Shown here: piece after piece, positions 25,993 to 35,545 of the stretch
How the letters are laid out: every line of letters starts with the position of its first letter
How positions within the stretch are numbered: position 1 is the stretch's first letter
Assembly (NCBI GenBank): GCA_030149205.1
Contig: JASBSB010000001.1
Coordinates: 652,712 to 716,711, forward strand
Source: Candidatus Heimdallarchaeota archaeon
GTDB taxonomy: Archaea; Asgardarchaeota; Heimdallarchaeia; Heimdallarchaeales; Kariarchaeaceae
DNA length: 64,000 bases
Direction: 5' to 3'
Made by a program: the position numbers and the translations under genes
The notes under the pieces: model-generated
What the model saw: the letters and a program-made list of their open reading frames with translations, nothing else
What the model was told of the DNA's origin: nothing
Database searches by the model: none

Positions 25993-26259
25993 ATGAGTGT
26001 AAGAATCGGAAGAATTGTTACAAAATTAGCTGGAAGAGAAGCTGGACAGAGAGCAGTCATTGTTAAACTGATAGATAGAAACTTTGCTCTGATCACTGGT
26101 GCTGGAATCTCTGATGTAAAAAGAAGAAGAGCAAATATCAGACACATTGAACCTATGGCTGCAGTTGTTGATATAAAACAGGAAGCCTCAGATGACGAGG
26201 TTGCAAAAGCAGTGCGTGGTAATGCTGAAGCTCTTAGCCTTTTAGAAAACAAAGCTTAA
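25993..26259 (+). CDS. rpl14e: 50S ribosomal protein eL14
   Basis: 88 residues from the ATG at 25993 (MSVRIGRIVTKLAGREAG), which fits the family start; in-frame ATGs at 25963 and 25984 would add ten or three residues. The KOW-like beta barrel carries QRAVIVKLIDRNFALITG and SDVKRRRANIRHIEP. eL14 is present only in some archaea and in eukaryotes. In other archaea it is often next to cbf5 or cmk; here it is alone. Confidence 0.92.
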   Translation: MSVRIGRIVTKLAGREAGQRAVIVKLIDRNFALITGAGISDVKRRRANIRHIEPMAAVVDIKQEASDDEVAKAVRGNAEALSLLENKA

Positions 26260-26376
26260 ATTACAAATTTTTGAAAAATATATTGCTATACTATAAATTA
26301 TAAAAAGTCTAAACTATAATTTGAGACAAGTAATGTTAAGCTAAATTGGATTTTTATGAGAAATCTTTTATCAAAA

Positions 26377-27285
26377 CTATTCATACTCTGTGGATGAAGT
26401 TTCCCTTTTTGTCACCAATCTAACTCCAGAGATGATCAAGAAAAATGCAAGGATATAAATGTAAGAGAAGTTCTCACCAAGGAGTAGTGTAGCGAGAATT
26501 GCCCCCAAAATTGGCACAAGATTCACAAAGATTGAGGTCTTTGAGGGACCGATTGATTTGATACCAAAGGAAAAGATTGAATTGGCAATTGCTGCTGCAA
26601 AAAGACCAAGGTAGATTAGGATTAGCCAGCTTGTCGTTGAAGGGCGAACACTGAGTGGGTTTTCAAACAGTGAGACTACCCCCAACCCCAACCAACCATA
26701 AAACGAGGCCCAAGCCTGATAGGTAATGGGTTCAACATGTTCATATACTGGTCTTGAAAAGGTGGAGTACAGAGCCCAGACCAAGGCTCCACCAAAAATA
26801 ATCAGGTCTCCAAGGATTCTGTTGCTTACTTGTGTGTTTGGTGAAAAAAGAAAAATCATAAGTTCTCCAGAAAACGCCAGCAGAAATCCCATAGACTTTC
26901 TCTTTGTTAATCGCTCATCTGCATAGACAAATGAGGCAAATATAGCAGTTAAGATAGGATTAATCGCAATTATAAGAGCTGCATCAGAAGCACTTGTAAA
27001 TCTCAGACCCGTAAAATAGAGATAGTTATACAATGCCACCTGGAGCAACCCTAGCACAAATATCTGTTTATGAAAACTTCGGGGAATTGATATCTTCTTA
27101 TAATACAGCTTGGAGATGAGAAAGAGAAATGGAAAAGCAAAACTGAACCGAATAAAAGCCGCGGTTATAACCTTATCACCGAACTCAAGTGAGATGAATC
27201 TCCCCGCTGGCCAACTCAATCCCCAGAACATTACAACAAACATCATCCCTAAATAGGCCTGGGATTCTGCGTTACCTTTGTTCAT
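26377..27285 (-). CDS. EamA/DMT-family transporter
   Basis: 302 residues with ten predicted hydrophobic helices in two repeated halves. Typical blocks are FVVMFWGLSWPAGRFIS and ALYNYLYFTGLRFTSASDAALI in the first half and YLGLFAAAIANSIFSFGIKSIGPS in the second. Such proteins export metabolites or amino acids; the substrate cannot be told. Its start overlaps the DinB-like gene stop by 4 bp, so the two are coupled. Confidence 0.9.
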   Translation of the reverse strand: MNKGNAESQAYLGMMFVVMFWGLSWPAGRFISLEFGDKVITAAFIRFSFAFPFLFLISKLYYKKISIPRSFHKQIFVLGLLQVALYNYLYFTGLRFTSASDAALIIAINPILTAIFASFVYADERLTKRKSMGFLLAFSGELMIFLFSPNTQVSNRILGDLIIFGGALVWALYSTFSRPVYEHVEPITYQAWASFYGWLGLGVVSLFENPLSVRPSTTSWLILIYLGLFAAAIANSIFSFGIKSIGPSKTSIFVNLVPILGAILATLLLGENFSYIYILAFFLIISGVRLVTKRETSSTEYE

Positions 27286-27749
27286 AAAAACTGCTCTAGC
27301 TGATCTAAGTGTGAGTTTAAATGGTTAATTGTTGCCTCATAAAGCTGTTGAACTGTTACCTCACCAGATTCTGTGTGAGTTCCAATTCGTTCAAGCTGAT
27401 CAGTAGAGAGTCTACGAGCAACAGAACCCAATTTCCGCAGATTTGCATTAATCAATGGAAATGTAACAATAGTTGTTAAATTAGAATCAAGGTAATAAGA
27501 TAAATTGGCCCATCTATCTTGATCCCATGCAGTTAAGGTCGGATTAGCCTCAGCTAATACGTATTGAATCCTGACTGTGCTCATCATGGTTGCATCAGCC
27601 ATGTGGTTTAATACCTGTGAGATTGACCAACCACCTTCTTTGATTTTGTGTGACTGTTTTGGAAAAACTTTTGGGATGATCATTTCCGTTCTTTCAAGAA
27701 GGTCTCTTATTTTATCATGTAACTCTAGCCCGAGTTTGGTTGTTTCCAT
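27282..27749 (-). CDS. DinB-like four-helix-bundle protein
   Basis: 155 residues. GGWSISQVLNHMADATMMS near residue 40 is the usual DinB/DUF664 metal-site helix with His, and the C-terminal LYEATINHLNSHLDQL supplies further His residues on the last helix. These proteins are thiol- or metal-dependent transferases of mostly unknown substrate. It is translationally coupled to the EamA transporter. Confidence 0.78.
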   Translation of the reverse strand: METTKLGLELHDKIRDLLERTEMIIPKVFPKQSHKIKEGGWSISQVLNHMADATMMSTVRIQYVLAEANPTLTAWDQDRWANLSYYLDSNLTTIVTFPLINANLRKLGSVARRLSTDQLERIGTHTESGEVTVQQLYEATINHLNSHLDQLEQFL

Positions 27750-27969
27750 TGTGTTCTCAAGTTTTCAAGAGTTTAAAAAATAATTCTATGACCAATGAAA
27801 ACAATGAGAATTTAATCTTTATTATTAATCTGATTTTATTTAAATTAATTCAATCTATAAAAAACTAAATTGTCCTCAAATCCGTAAAGAATTAGTAAAT
27901 AAATTCTATGTCATCAATATTTAAATTTTTTCTTTTTTTAGCCCAAATTGCATAAGCATTGATTAAAAT

Positions 27970-28437
27970 TCACTTACGTTTCTTCCTAATAGATTTTGGT
28001 GAAATTGCTGCCATAGTGTTTGTGGAATTAATACTGTAAGATGGTTCACCAAATTGATTAATGTATTCATATTTTATTACATTACTTACTACACAACGAA
28101 ATTTTATTGTAGTTCCATCAGATAAAATATATTCATTCCTCGGTTCTTCTATGGGGCGAAATTCAATATCTTCAGACTCTAATTTTTCCAGATCAGGTGG
28201 TAATTTGTTGTTAGATGGTTCACTTCGTAATTCCTGAGGAACAATTGCTGAGACGATTGTCTGAGATAGAACATGATAAATAGGTGAACCTCGATTATCA
28301 TAATCTGAAGTTCTAAATATTTTAATAGGTATGACTGCAATTCTCAATATTGTCCCATCATCTAATTCGTATTTGTTATAATCAAATTTTTGTACTTTAA
28401 AGTCAACATCTTCTTCTATTGATATTTCTCTCTTCAT
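27970..28437 (-). CDS. hypothetical protein with internal duplication
   Basis: 155 residues when started at the ATG at 28437, which overlaps the previous stop as ATGA; an in-frame start at 28488 exists but is less likely. It contains two copies of a ~50-residue unit: NKYELDDGTILRIAV... ending IVSAIVPQELR, and NEYILSDGTTIKFRC... ending TMAAISPKSIR. Each looks like a small beta domain. No family is recognised. It is the last of three coupled small genes. Confidence 0.6.
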   Translation of the reverse strand: MKREISIEEDVDFKVQKFDYNKYELDDGTILRIAVIPIKIFRTSDYDNRGSPIYHVLSQTIVSAIVPQELRSEPSNNKLPPDLEKLESEDIEFRPIEEPRNEYILSDGTTIKFRCVVSNVIKYEYINQFGEPSYSINSTNTMAAISPKSIRKKRK

Positions 28438-28619
28438 GTAGTAACTTCCCATGTTTTGTTCACAACAATGTAACCGTCTCCTCTGCAAGTAACTGTTTGT
28501 GTTTTGTGTGAATTTTTTATTTGTTTGACAGTTGGCTTAGAAATTTTTCTAGCTGTGACAGAAGCTCCTTTAAATCTGAATTTATCGCCTTCCTTTAAAT
28601 TGGCTGTGAAATCTGTCAT
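28434..28619 (-). CDS. hypothetical small protein, 61 aa
   Basis: A basic protein with a likely beta-barrel pattern (LKEGDKFRFKGASV ... TVTCRGDGYIVVN). Its start overlaps the upstream gene by 4 bp and its stop overlaps the next gene by 4 bp (both ATGA). This coupling supports it as real despite its size. No family is recognised. Confidence 0.55.
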   Translation of the reverse strand: MTDFTANLKEGDKFRFKGASVTARKISKPTVKQIKNSHKTQTVTCRGDGYIVVNKTWEVTT

Positions 28620-29008
28620 TTTATTTTTCCACCTTCCTTTAATTCATCTAATATTTCAAGAATCTCCCAATCATCATAATTAACTAGATTCAATATGTCA
28701 GTAGTTAAAATTTTAGGAGTTTGCTTTACTAATTTGAATATTGCTTCTTTTGCTTCTTCTCGATTTTTTGGGAAAATTTGCTCTTTAAATCGACCTTGTT
28801 TTGCAGTTGAAAAATCATATCTAAATTCTTTTACATCTAAAATAACCTTGCCTAAATAATCGTTTTTGACTTTCAAATTTTCCGCTTTAGATGATTTACC
28901 TTCTTCAACACTTAATTCAATAAACTCTCCTATTCTTACAGAATCAGTTAATTCAGATTCATCTTTGAAATCATCATAATTAACCATCATAGTATTTTGT
29001 TCAGACAC
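28616..29008 (-). CDS. hypothetical protein, 130 aa
   Basis: The N-terminal half is beta-rich (VRIGEFIELSVEEG, VILDVKEFRYDF). The C-terminal half is helical and reads like a small winged helix (EAIFKLVKQTPKILTTDIL, WEILEILDELKEGGKIK). It is first in the three-gene unit. The unit is bordered by a long gene-free region and its composition is very AT-rich, so recent acquisition is possible. Confidence 0.55.
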   Translation of the reverse strand: MSEQNTMMVNYDDFKDESELTDSVRIGEFIELSVEEGKSSKAENLKVKNDYLGKVILDVKEFRYDFSTAKQGRFKEQIFPKNREEAKEAIFKLVKQTPKILTTDILNLVNYDDWEILEILDELKEGGKIK

Positions 29009-29785
29009 AATACAACATTCAATAATATCAATATAAATTTAACTAAATCAGTATAAATTATTTTATCCTTTCTAAAATATTTTTTTTTCACAGAATGAAT
29101 TAAGACAAGTTATAAAACTCGTTAAACATATTGTCCCCCTTTAGTTTAACTCAATATTGGTATAAAGGTTATTAGAGTTCGGACAACATATATTTCTAAG
29201 AACTTTTTTTCAACAAATTTGAGTTATAGAAAAGATTTTTAATTAATTGCTGATCATTAGTTTTTATAGGTTTATATCTTATAGATTAAGTTTAGAGACA
29301 ACAAAGTTACTTTGTAGATGTTATTATCTCGTTTTGAACTCTTGATCTACAAGAATTTCAGTCCAATTGATTCTGCAATCTTCCAGAATCATTTGTATTT
29401 TTAATAGCTAAATTGTTGCATCAAATGTATGAAAAGCTCTTTTCCAAGCTTACACTAGTATCAGTTTATTTTAAATTCAAGTTGTACTGACACAAAAGCA
29501 TAAATTCTGAAATATATGACTAGTATTTTATCTAAAGTTAAATAGCGTTACATTCAAAATTTTAAAATTATCTCTAAATTTCAATTATGTACTTTGGTAT
29601 ATTTAGAAAGAATTGAACATTAAGTTTTTCACTCAAGATCTAAAACCTGTTGAAAGAAAAATTATTAAAGAGATTAGCAAAAAAATTTTCGCATTTTAAA
29701 CTAAAGAATTTATCGTTGGGTATATCTTGGAAGGGTTCGGGGAGGTAGGTGCATAGTTTATAAACAAAATACAACACTTTTCATA
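29009..29785. other. 777-bp gene-free AT-rich region
   Basis: No open frame of note on either strand. Visible structure includes a perfect small inverted repeat ACAAAG/CTTTGT (29301-29315) and a distant pair TTGTCC (29131-29136) / GGACAA. It holds the promoters of the divergent flanking genes. A non-coding RNA is possible but not identified. Confidence 0.45.
29757..29764 (+). promoter_or_regulatory. TATA box of dCMP deaminase gene
   Basis: TTTATAAA lies 22-29 bp upstream of the ATG at 29786. This spacing predicts a leaderless transcript. Confidence 0.6.
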
Positions 29786-30223
29786 ATGGAACGTCCAAGT
29801 TGGGATGTGTATTTTATTGAGCTGGCGCAAAAGGTCGCCACTCGAAGCACTTGTCCTCGAAAGCAGGTTGGTGCGGTTATTATCAAGGATAAAAACATCC
29901 TTTCAACAGGGTATAATGGGTCTTTACGGGGTTTGCCTCATTGTACAGAAGTTGGATGTCTAATTGAGGATGATCACTGCGTTAGAACTATTCATGCAGA
30001 GGCAAATGCCATTATCCAAGCAGCAAAACATGGTGTAGAGATTGATGGATCACATATCTATGTCACTGCTTCCCCTTGTTTTAACTGTTTCAAGCTTATA
30101 GCAAACTCTGGGATATCTAAGATCTATTTTCTTGAATTTTACCGAGACAAGCGCATAACAGATTTTGCAGATCAGGTAGGAATAGAGCTAATTGATTTAT
30201 CTTCAAGATTGAATACTGAATGA
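29786..30223 (+). CDS. deoxycytidylate (dCMP) deaminase
   Basis: 145 residues. The zinc site is clear: HAEANAI (His and catalytic Glu) and PCFNCFK (two Cys). The N-terminal SWDVYFIELAQKVATRSTCPRKQVGAV and the stretch TEVGCLIEDDHCVRTIHAE are typical of dCMP deaminases of the ComEB type. It provides dUMP for dTMP synthesis. PEP carboxylase-like gene follows 59 bp downstream. Confidence 0.92.
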   Translation: MERPSWDVYFIELAQKVATRSTCPRKQVGAVIIKDKNILSTGYNGSLRGLPHCTEVGCLIEDDHCVRTIHAEANAIIQAAKHGVEIDGSHIYVTASPCFNCFKLIANSGISKIYFLEFYRDKRITDFADQVGIELIDLSSRLNTE

Positions 30224-30282
30224 TGTCGATTGAGTATTTGCAGACTAGAACTTTTATTAACTCATTCTACTTCACATGATTT

Positions 30283-33123
30283 GTGAATTCTTTACGAGCA
30301 GGTGATCAGTATCTTGATGAGAGAGCTGAGGGAGTAAAGGAGATCATTAATGAACTAGTCCAATCAATTCTAATCGAACAGGCAGGACGTGAGGTGTTTC
30401 AGAGAGAAGAAACCATAGTTCTTCTGATTTCTAATTATACAGGTCAGGAAGGCTGGAGAGAATTTGTACAAGTTGAAAATGAGTTACACACAATCCCTTT
30501 GTTTCAGAAGTCCCTGATCATTCGCTCGTTAATTATCAAATTTGAGTTATTTGAATTGTTGCAGCAGGTTATACAGATATTGCAGCTTCAAGAAAACCGA
30601 GAGACCGGGTTAAAATCACTGGTTGAGCATGTGCATAAATTAGGGATAAATGACTCAGGGTTTGTTGAGATGCTTCACAAGTCACAATTTCAACTGATTT
30701 TTAGTTCTCATCCATTAGGGTTGGTTAGAACCAGTCATCTTAAGCTTCTCAAACAGACATCTATTATATTAGAAAAATTGCTAACTCAGGAGTTCAGCCT
30801 TTTTGAAAGAGAAAGAGAGATATCGAAACTACACGCTCTCTTGGTTCTAATTTGGAATTCTGAGGAAACATTCAGTGATCATTTTGAGGGCAATGAGCTT
30901 CAAAGGATCAAATATACTCAATTTTTTTTCAAAGAGACTATGATTTCAACTGTCACTAATTTTTATACCTCTCTAACAAATCTAGTTTCGGCAAAACTAG
31001 CAAGCGGGTATGGAGAGGGCAGAAAAAAGACCTTCAGTCTACCCCTGTTTCTAACTTTAGGATATTTGGTTGGGTCAAACATCAGTACCGATAGATTACT
31101 ACCAAGTGATCACCCAATAAAGATAATTCTACTGCAAAAACGGCTTATTTTAAAAGACTATATTCAAGAGATAACTCAACTTCTTTCAATTTTTTCAGTT
31201 AACTCTCATTACATGAAGGTAACCAGAGATTTAGACCTCAGTATTGAACAAGACAAGACAGAATTTCAAGAGTTTACATTTAGCACACAGGGCCTAAATA
31301 TAGATGAGCCATATCGACAGAAGCTGGACTTTATTAGGTTAAAGTTGGAAAATACATTAAATTACACAGGACATATTGCAGAGGAGCTAGGATTAGAAAG
31401 AACAAAAATTGGGTATAACCCTCTAAAGATAGTGAGGTTAGGTGGAAAATACTATAAGAATTCTAAAGAGTTCTTGAAGGATTTAAAACTAATAAATCAT
31501 TCCCTCAAAATTAATAAAGGGAAATCCTTGTCAAACGAGTATATCCTCCCTCTTATGAATAAAGTAAGGGTTTTTGGATTTCATCTCGCATCCCTAAATA
31601 TACTGATAAACTCAAAATTTGTAACAAGTACATTTGATGACATAGCCACTCATCTTTATCCTAACAAGGACTCTCAAAGTCAGATTTTTGTAGAATCTGA
31701 GTTACGGAGTGTGCGTCCTCTCGGTATAGACAGTTTAATGTCAAGAAATGTTCTTAAAAGAGATTCTATTGATTTATTGGCACTACTCTTATCGATTAGA
31801 TCCTGTGCCACGTACCTTTCTAGTTCGTCAGTTAATTCAATAGTCCTGACAAATTTAAAATCTGAATCTAGTATCTTTAAGCTTTTACTTCTATTAAAAG
31901 AGATCGGCTTGATAGAGGTTCAAGATGAAAGGGTTAGTAGAGTTGATGTGGGTATTATCATATCTATTGACACACCTGAGCTACTTTATTCATCAGGTAC
32001 ATTCATATCTAATCTTTTTGAAAATCAGACATATAAGGAGTTTATCAAGAGAGGAGGGGGCATTCAAGAGGTTATGTTCGATTATACTGAACTCTCTAAG
32101 ACTATAGGTTTGCTCAAAACAAGTGTAGAGTCTTATAAATTTCAACAGAGCTTATCCCTAATTGGCCAAAAACATGGAGTTAGATTTAGGTTCTTTCATG
32201 GAAGAGGAGGAGCAATTTCAAGAGGGGGGATTCCATCAAATTTTGCAATTCGAAGCTTACCTCTGGGAAGTTCGAGATTGCTAAAATTCTTAGAACAGGG
32301 GGAGTTATTTGAGAGCAAGTTTCTAAAGGGGGAATTGGCTTTTCAAGACTTAGAAGACGTGTTTCATGGAATTATTGTAAAGCGGTTGGATGATAAGTTA
32401 ATGAAGGGGAAATCTGGGGAGCTGAGTGAGAAAAAATTAGAAAAATTAGAATATCTAGCTGAAGTTGTCAATGGTAAATACAATGATCTTCTGGCTACAG
32501 ATGGGTTCTTTGAATTTTTTGCTCAAATTACTCCAATCGAGCTACTAAACAAATTCTTCATTAATGAAGAGAGCAAAGAACTACCCAGAGATGTTGGGGA
32601 ATTAAATCAAACAAATGGTAAACTTTGGATGACTGCATGGAATCATAACAGACTTATGATACCAATTTACTTTGGACTCGGTACGGCAATCGAAAAATTT
32701 ACAAGAAAATATGGGAAAGGAGAGCTACAGAATCTCTATAATTCCTCTAGGATATTTGCAACCTACATTGACCATGTGAACATGGTTCTAACCAAGGTAA
32801 ACCTAAAGGTAGCACAGCAATATTTGTTACAAGCAAAAGACACACAGAACTCCAGAAGATTTTATAAAGAAATTACTACTGAATTTCACCTTATTCAAAA
32901 ATCATTCCAGTCTCTTAGAATTAATTCACTGACTGAACCAACTATTCAAAAACAAATCAACGAAAGAAACAGTCTTGTGGAACCATTAGAATTGATATTC
33001 ACACATATGTTTAAGCTTTGGAGAACAGATTCTACAGTCGATCCACATGAAAAATCACTTATTGAACTAGATCTTCAAAGACTGCTTCGTGTTATAATGA
33101 ATGGGTTGAGAAACACAGGATAA
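30283..33123 (+). CDS. divergent phosphoenolpyruvate carboxylase-like protein
   Basis: 946 residues, GTG start, in the length range of bacterial-type PEPC. Conserved landmarks are His143 in SSHPLG (place of TAHPT), FHGRGG at 638-643 and Arg647 in SRGG, EQGE, WNHNRLMIP (Arg790), GLGTAIEKF, and the C-terminal RNTG. The metal-site positions appear exchanged: Asp563 (in SIDTPEL) where E. coli has Glu506, and Glu603 (in YTELSK) where it has Asp543, with the lysine of that motif kept at 606. The Arg of RAIPW and the LGSRPA region are lost. It may be a PEPC of altered activity or a catalytically dead relative. Confidence 0.75.
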   Translation: MNSLRAGDQYLDERAEGVKEIINELVQSILIEQAGREVFQREETIVLLISNYTGQEGWREFVQVENELHTIPLFQKSLIIRSLIIKFELFELLQQVIQILQLQENRETGLKSLVEHVHKLGINDSGFVEMLHKSQFQLIFSSHPLGLVRTSHLKLLKQTSIILEKLLTQEFSLFEREREISKLHALLVLIWNSEETFSDHFEGNELQRIKYTQFFFKETMISTVTNFYTSLTNLVSAKLASGYGEGRKKTFSLPLFLTLGYLVGSNISTDRLLPSDHPIKIILLQKRLILKDYIQEITQLLSIFSVNSHYMKVTRDLDLSIEQDKTEFQEFTFSTQGLNIDEPYRQKLDFIRLKLENTLNYTGHIAEELGLERTKIGYNPLKIVRLGGKYYKNSKEFLKDLKLINHSLKINKGKSLSNEYILPLMNKVRVFGFHLASLNILINSKFVTSTFDDIATHLYPNKDSQSQIFVESELRSVRPLGIDSLMSRNVLKRDSIDLLALLLSIRSCATYLSSSSVNSIVLTNLKSESSIFKLLLLLKEIGLIEVQDERVSRVDVGIIISIDTPELLYSSGTFISNLFENQTYKEFIKRGGGIQEVMFDYTELSKTIGLLKTSVESYKFQQSLSLIGQKHGVRFRFFHGRGGAISRGGIPSNFAIRSLPLGSSRLLKFLEQGELFESKFLKGELAFQDLEDVFHGIIVKRLDDKLMKGKSGELSEKKLEKLEYLAEVVNGKYNDLLATDGFFEFFAQITPIELLNKFFINEESKELPRDVGELNQTNGKLWMTAWNHNRLMIPIYFGLGTAIEKFTRKYGKGELQNLYNSSRIFATYIDHVNMVLTKVNLKVAQQYLLQAKDTQNSRRFYKEITTEFHLIQKSFQSLRINSLTEPTIQKQINERNSLVEPLELIFTHMFKLWRTDSTVDPHEKSLIELDLQRLLRVIMNGLRNTG

Positions 33124-33186
33124 TAGAAAAGAATTTTTGATATAATTCGTGGGATTGGATATAAAAATTTTAAGCATTATATTATA

Positions 33187-33714
33187 TTGATCAGTTACTT
33201 GTCTAAAAAAGCAAAGAAAACCAAAAATACACAAGCAGACAAAAATAGTTCCAAGAAGAGTGAACCACAAAATAATTTTTTCCAAAACTTCTTGTTCCTC
33301 ACCCCCCCACAGAAGCTGTTTTTAACAGTGTTATCTATCTTTGTAGTATTTCAAATATGGAGTGCTGTGGTACTGGGGATTGTGATTGCTGGTGGAAGAA
33401 AAGTGGATATATTAGCAGGTAGTTTGTTCATTATAGTCTTTGTCGGTGGAATATTGGCCTGGTATGGATATTTCAATAATAAACCTCCCTTCCATCAGTT
33501 TATATATCCGACACTGCTGGCAAATCTTATTCTTTCATTTTCTTTTAACCCAAACAGTTTGCAAATATCATCTGTCAATTATTTTTACGTTCTTTACACC
33601 TTGTTCATGATTTATTTATTGATTAGATATCCCATCCCTGTCTCTCCATATTCTTCAATCTATAGAAGACCTAAAGGAAAAGCAAAGAAACAACGATTTT
33701 TAAGACCGAAATAA
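33187..33714 (+). CDS. four-helix membrane protein with basic tails
   Basis: 175 residues. A Lys-rich N-terminus (~35 residues) is followed by about four hydrophobic segments (near residues 43-67, 70-95, 105-122 and 130-150) and a basic C-terminus (RRPKGKAKKQRFLRPK). The start is a TTG at 33187 or 33199 behind an AT-rich TATA region (33159-33170). No family is recognised. Confidence 0.6.
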   Translation: MISYLSKKAKKTKNTQADKNSSKKSEPQNNFFQNFLFLTPPQKLFLTVLSIFVVFQIWSAVVLGIVIAGGRKVDILAGSLFIIVFVGGILAWYGYFNNKPPFHQFIYPTLLANLILSFSFNPNSLQISSVNYFYVLYTLFMIYLLIRYPIPVSPYSSIYRRPKGKAKKQRFLRPK

Positions 33715-33827
33715 CCTTTGATTCAATTGAAATAAATAGTCACATAATTAACCTAACAATTTTGTTAAAAATAAAAAAAACCTCAATAAGATAACAATTC
33801 ATATGTTTATTCGAACTTTAAGAAAAT

Positions 33828-35360
33828 TCAAAACTTGGATTCTTGGGATTTCAAACGAGAGATGACCATCCCAGTCAGATTGACAGGTTTGTAAGTATTT
33901 GCAACCTGTACTGCGTTAGAAAGCTTTGTCTCAGAGTTGGAGTAGATGGTGAACAGCGGATCACCCTCTTTGATGAAAGCCCCAAGTCTGGTGTGAATAA
34001 CCATTCCACTCTCTTTCACAGAAGGTGTGCCGGCTGCTGAACATATTTGCTTCACCCCTCTGTTTGAGATTGATTTGACGTAACCATCATGAGGGGCATA
34101 AACAGTCTGAGAATATGAACCGACAACAACCTTCTCAGAGGAAACTGTGGGGTCTCCGCCCTGAGCCTCAATAATTTCTTTAAATTTCTTTAATGCTTTA
34201 CCACTCTTAATTAAATCCGCAGCCAGATTTAATCCTTTATTCTCACCAGCAAGACCTCCCATTTCGAGAAGATTTCCAGCAAGTTCAATTGATTTGTTGT
34301 AGGCTAAATTGGTTCTTTTTCCTTCTAAGATCTCTAGTGCCTCTTTTGCCTCTAAAGCTGGTCCGATGTTTGAACCTATCGGTTGATCACCCATTGTCAT
34401 GACTGCCTCAACATTTATTCCAACTTTGCGACACAGACCAATCAGTTTATGACCAAAATCTAATCCCACTTTTGTTGAAGGCATTTTTGTGTATTTTCCT
34501 GTTGGGATATCAATAAGCAAATTGTTGATGCCCATTGCGACTTTGGTAGAGATTATAGCAGCAAGCATCTGATCCTGCGGATCAATATCCAAAAACTTCT
34601 TCACATTGACCACTATCTCATCCATTGGACTAAGCTTTAAAGGCCCATTATGAACTATCATGCCACGTACCTTAGGCGCAAGTTCTGTTATCTCTTCCGG
34701 GGTAAAATTCACCTCTGCGAGCACGTTCATTGAATCAGCAGTTCCAGATGGAGAGGTAATTGCTTTACTGCTGGTTTTAGGTATAAGTAAACCCGCTGCT
34801 GCAACTACGGGGACAATAATCAATGACACCTTATTTCCGGGTACTCCTCCGATAGAATGTTTATCAAAGGTCTTTTCTTGAAAATCAAATTGTGTTCCAT
34901 ATTCTGCCATACTGGTTGCAAACGACTCTAGCTCTCGATCTGTGTATCCTCTAAATTCACTGGTAAGGGCAAAGGTAGCAATTTCTAGGTTTGTGTAGAC
35001 ACGTCTAGAAATGTCCGCAACTATTGAATGTACCTGTTTAGTCTTCCATGGTTCTCCATGTATCCTGTTTTTCACATGATCAAAACTTTGAGGGGTTCTC
35101 CTATTGAAAACCACCACCACATCCCCATCCTTCACATTCAACCAATTGGCATCACGTTGAGAGATTCCTACGACATTATCCTCTATTATCCCTTCTGTCA
35201 CTACGGGAGCGGCAGAAAAAAGTTTATCGACAGTTTCATTTTTGATTGCCAATACTGCAGTGTGCTTAAATTTCAACTTGGATGCTGTGTTATGAGACAT
35301 CATGACGATAGGCTCTACTGATCGAATATCTAAAATTTTAATGGGGAGGTTAATCATCAA
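33828..35360 (-). CDS. deoA: AMP phosphorylase (archaeal DeoA-type)
   Basis: 510 residues. The N-terminal ~85-residue extension plus the thymidine-phosphorylase core is the archaeal AMP phosphorylase form, which splits NMPs to ribose-1,5-bisphosphate and base. Signatures are KHSIGGVPGNKVSLIIVP, TSSKAITSPSGTADSMNVL and GPALEAKEALEIL. It normally works with ribose-1,5-bisphosphate isomerase and a RuBisCO; neither is in the window. Confidence 0.92.
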   Translation of the reverse strand: MMINLPIKILDIRSVEPIVMMSHNTASKLKFKHTAVLAIKNETVDKLFSAAPVVTEGIIEDNVVGISQRDANWLNVKDGDVVVVFNRRTPQSFDHVKNRIHGEPWKTKQVHSIVADISRRVYTNLEIATFALTSEFRGYTDRELESFATSMAEYGTQFDFQEKTFDKHSIGGVPGNKVSLIIVPVVAAAGLLIPKTSSKAITSPSGTADSMNVLAEVNFTPEEITELAPKVRGMIVHNGPLKLSPMDEIVVNVKKFLDIDPQDQMLAAIISTKVAMGINNLLIDIPTGKYTKMPSTKVGLDFGHKLIGLCRKVGINVEAVMTMGDQPIGSNIGPALEAKEALEILEGKRTNLAYNKSIELAGNLLEMGGLAGENKGLNLAADLIKSGKALKKFKEIIEAQGGDPTVSSEKVVVGSYSQTVYAPHDGYVKSISNRGVKQICSAAGTPSVKESGMVIHTRLGAFIKEGDPLFTIYSNSETKLSNAVQVANTYKPVNLTGMVISRLKSQESKF

Positions 35361-35545
35361 AGAAAATTGGTATTCTAGTATTTGAATTGTAGCTTATGAA
35401 AACAATGTCAATTAAAAGTTTTAAGCTTATTTAATCGAATGGCTAGATAAAAACCTATTACGTTGTTAAGATTCTCAAAGAAAAAGACGCAAATTTATTT
35501 GTGATATTCATCAACTGTATATAACTAGCTTTCTGGGTTAGATAA

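Noticed and set aside
29720..29756. tRNA-like GGTTCGGG stretch
   Set aside because: No cloverleaf can be drawn around it; it lies directly before the TATA box of the deaminase gene.
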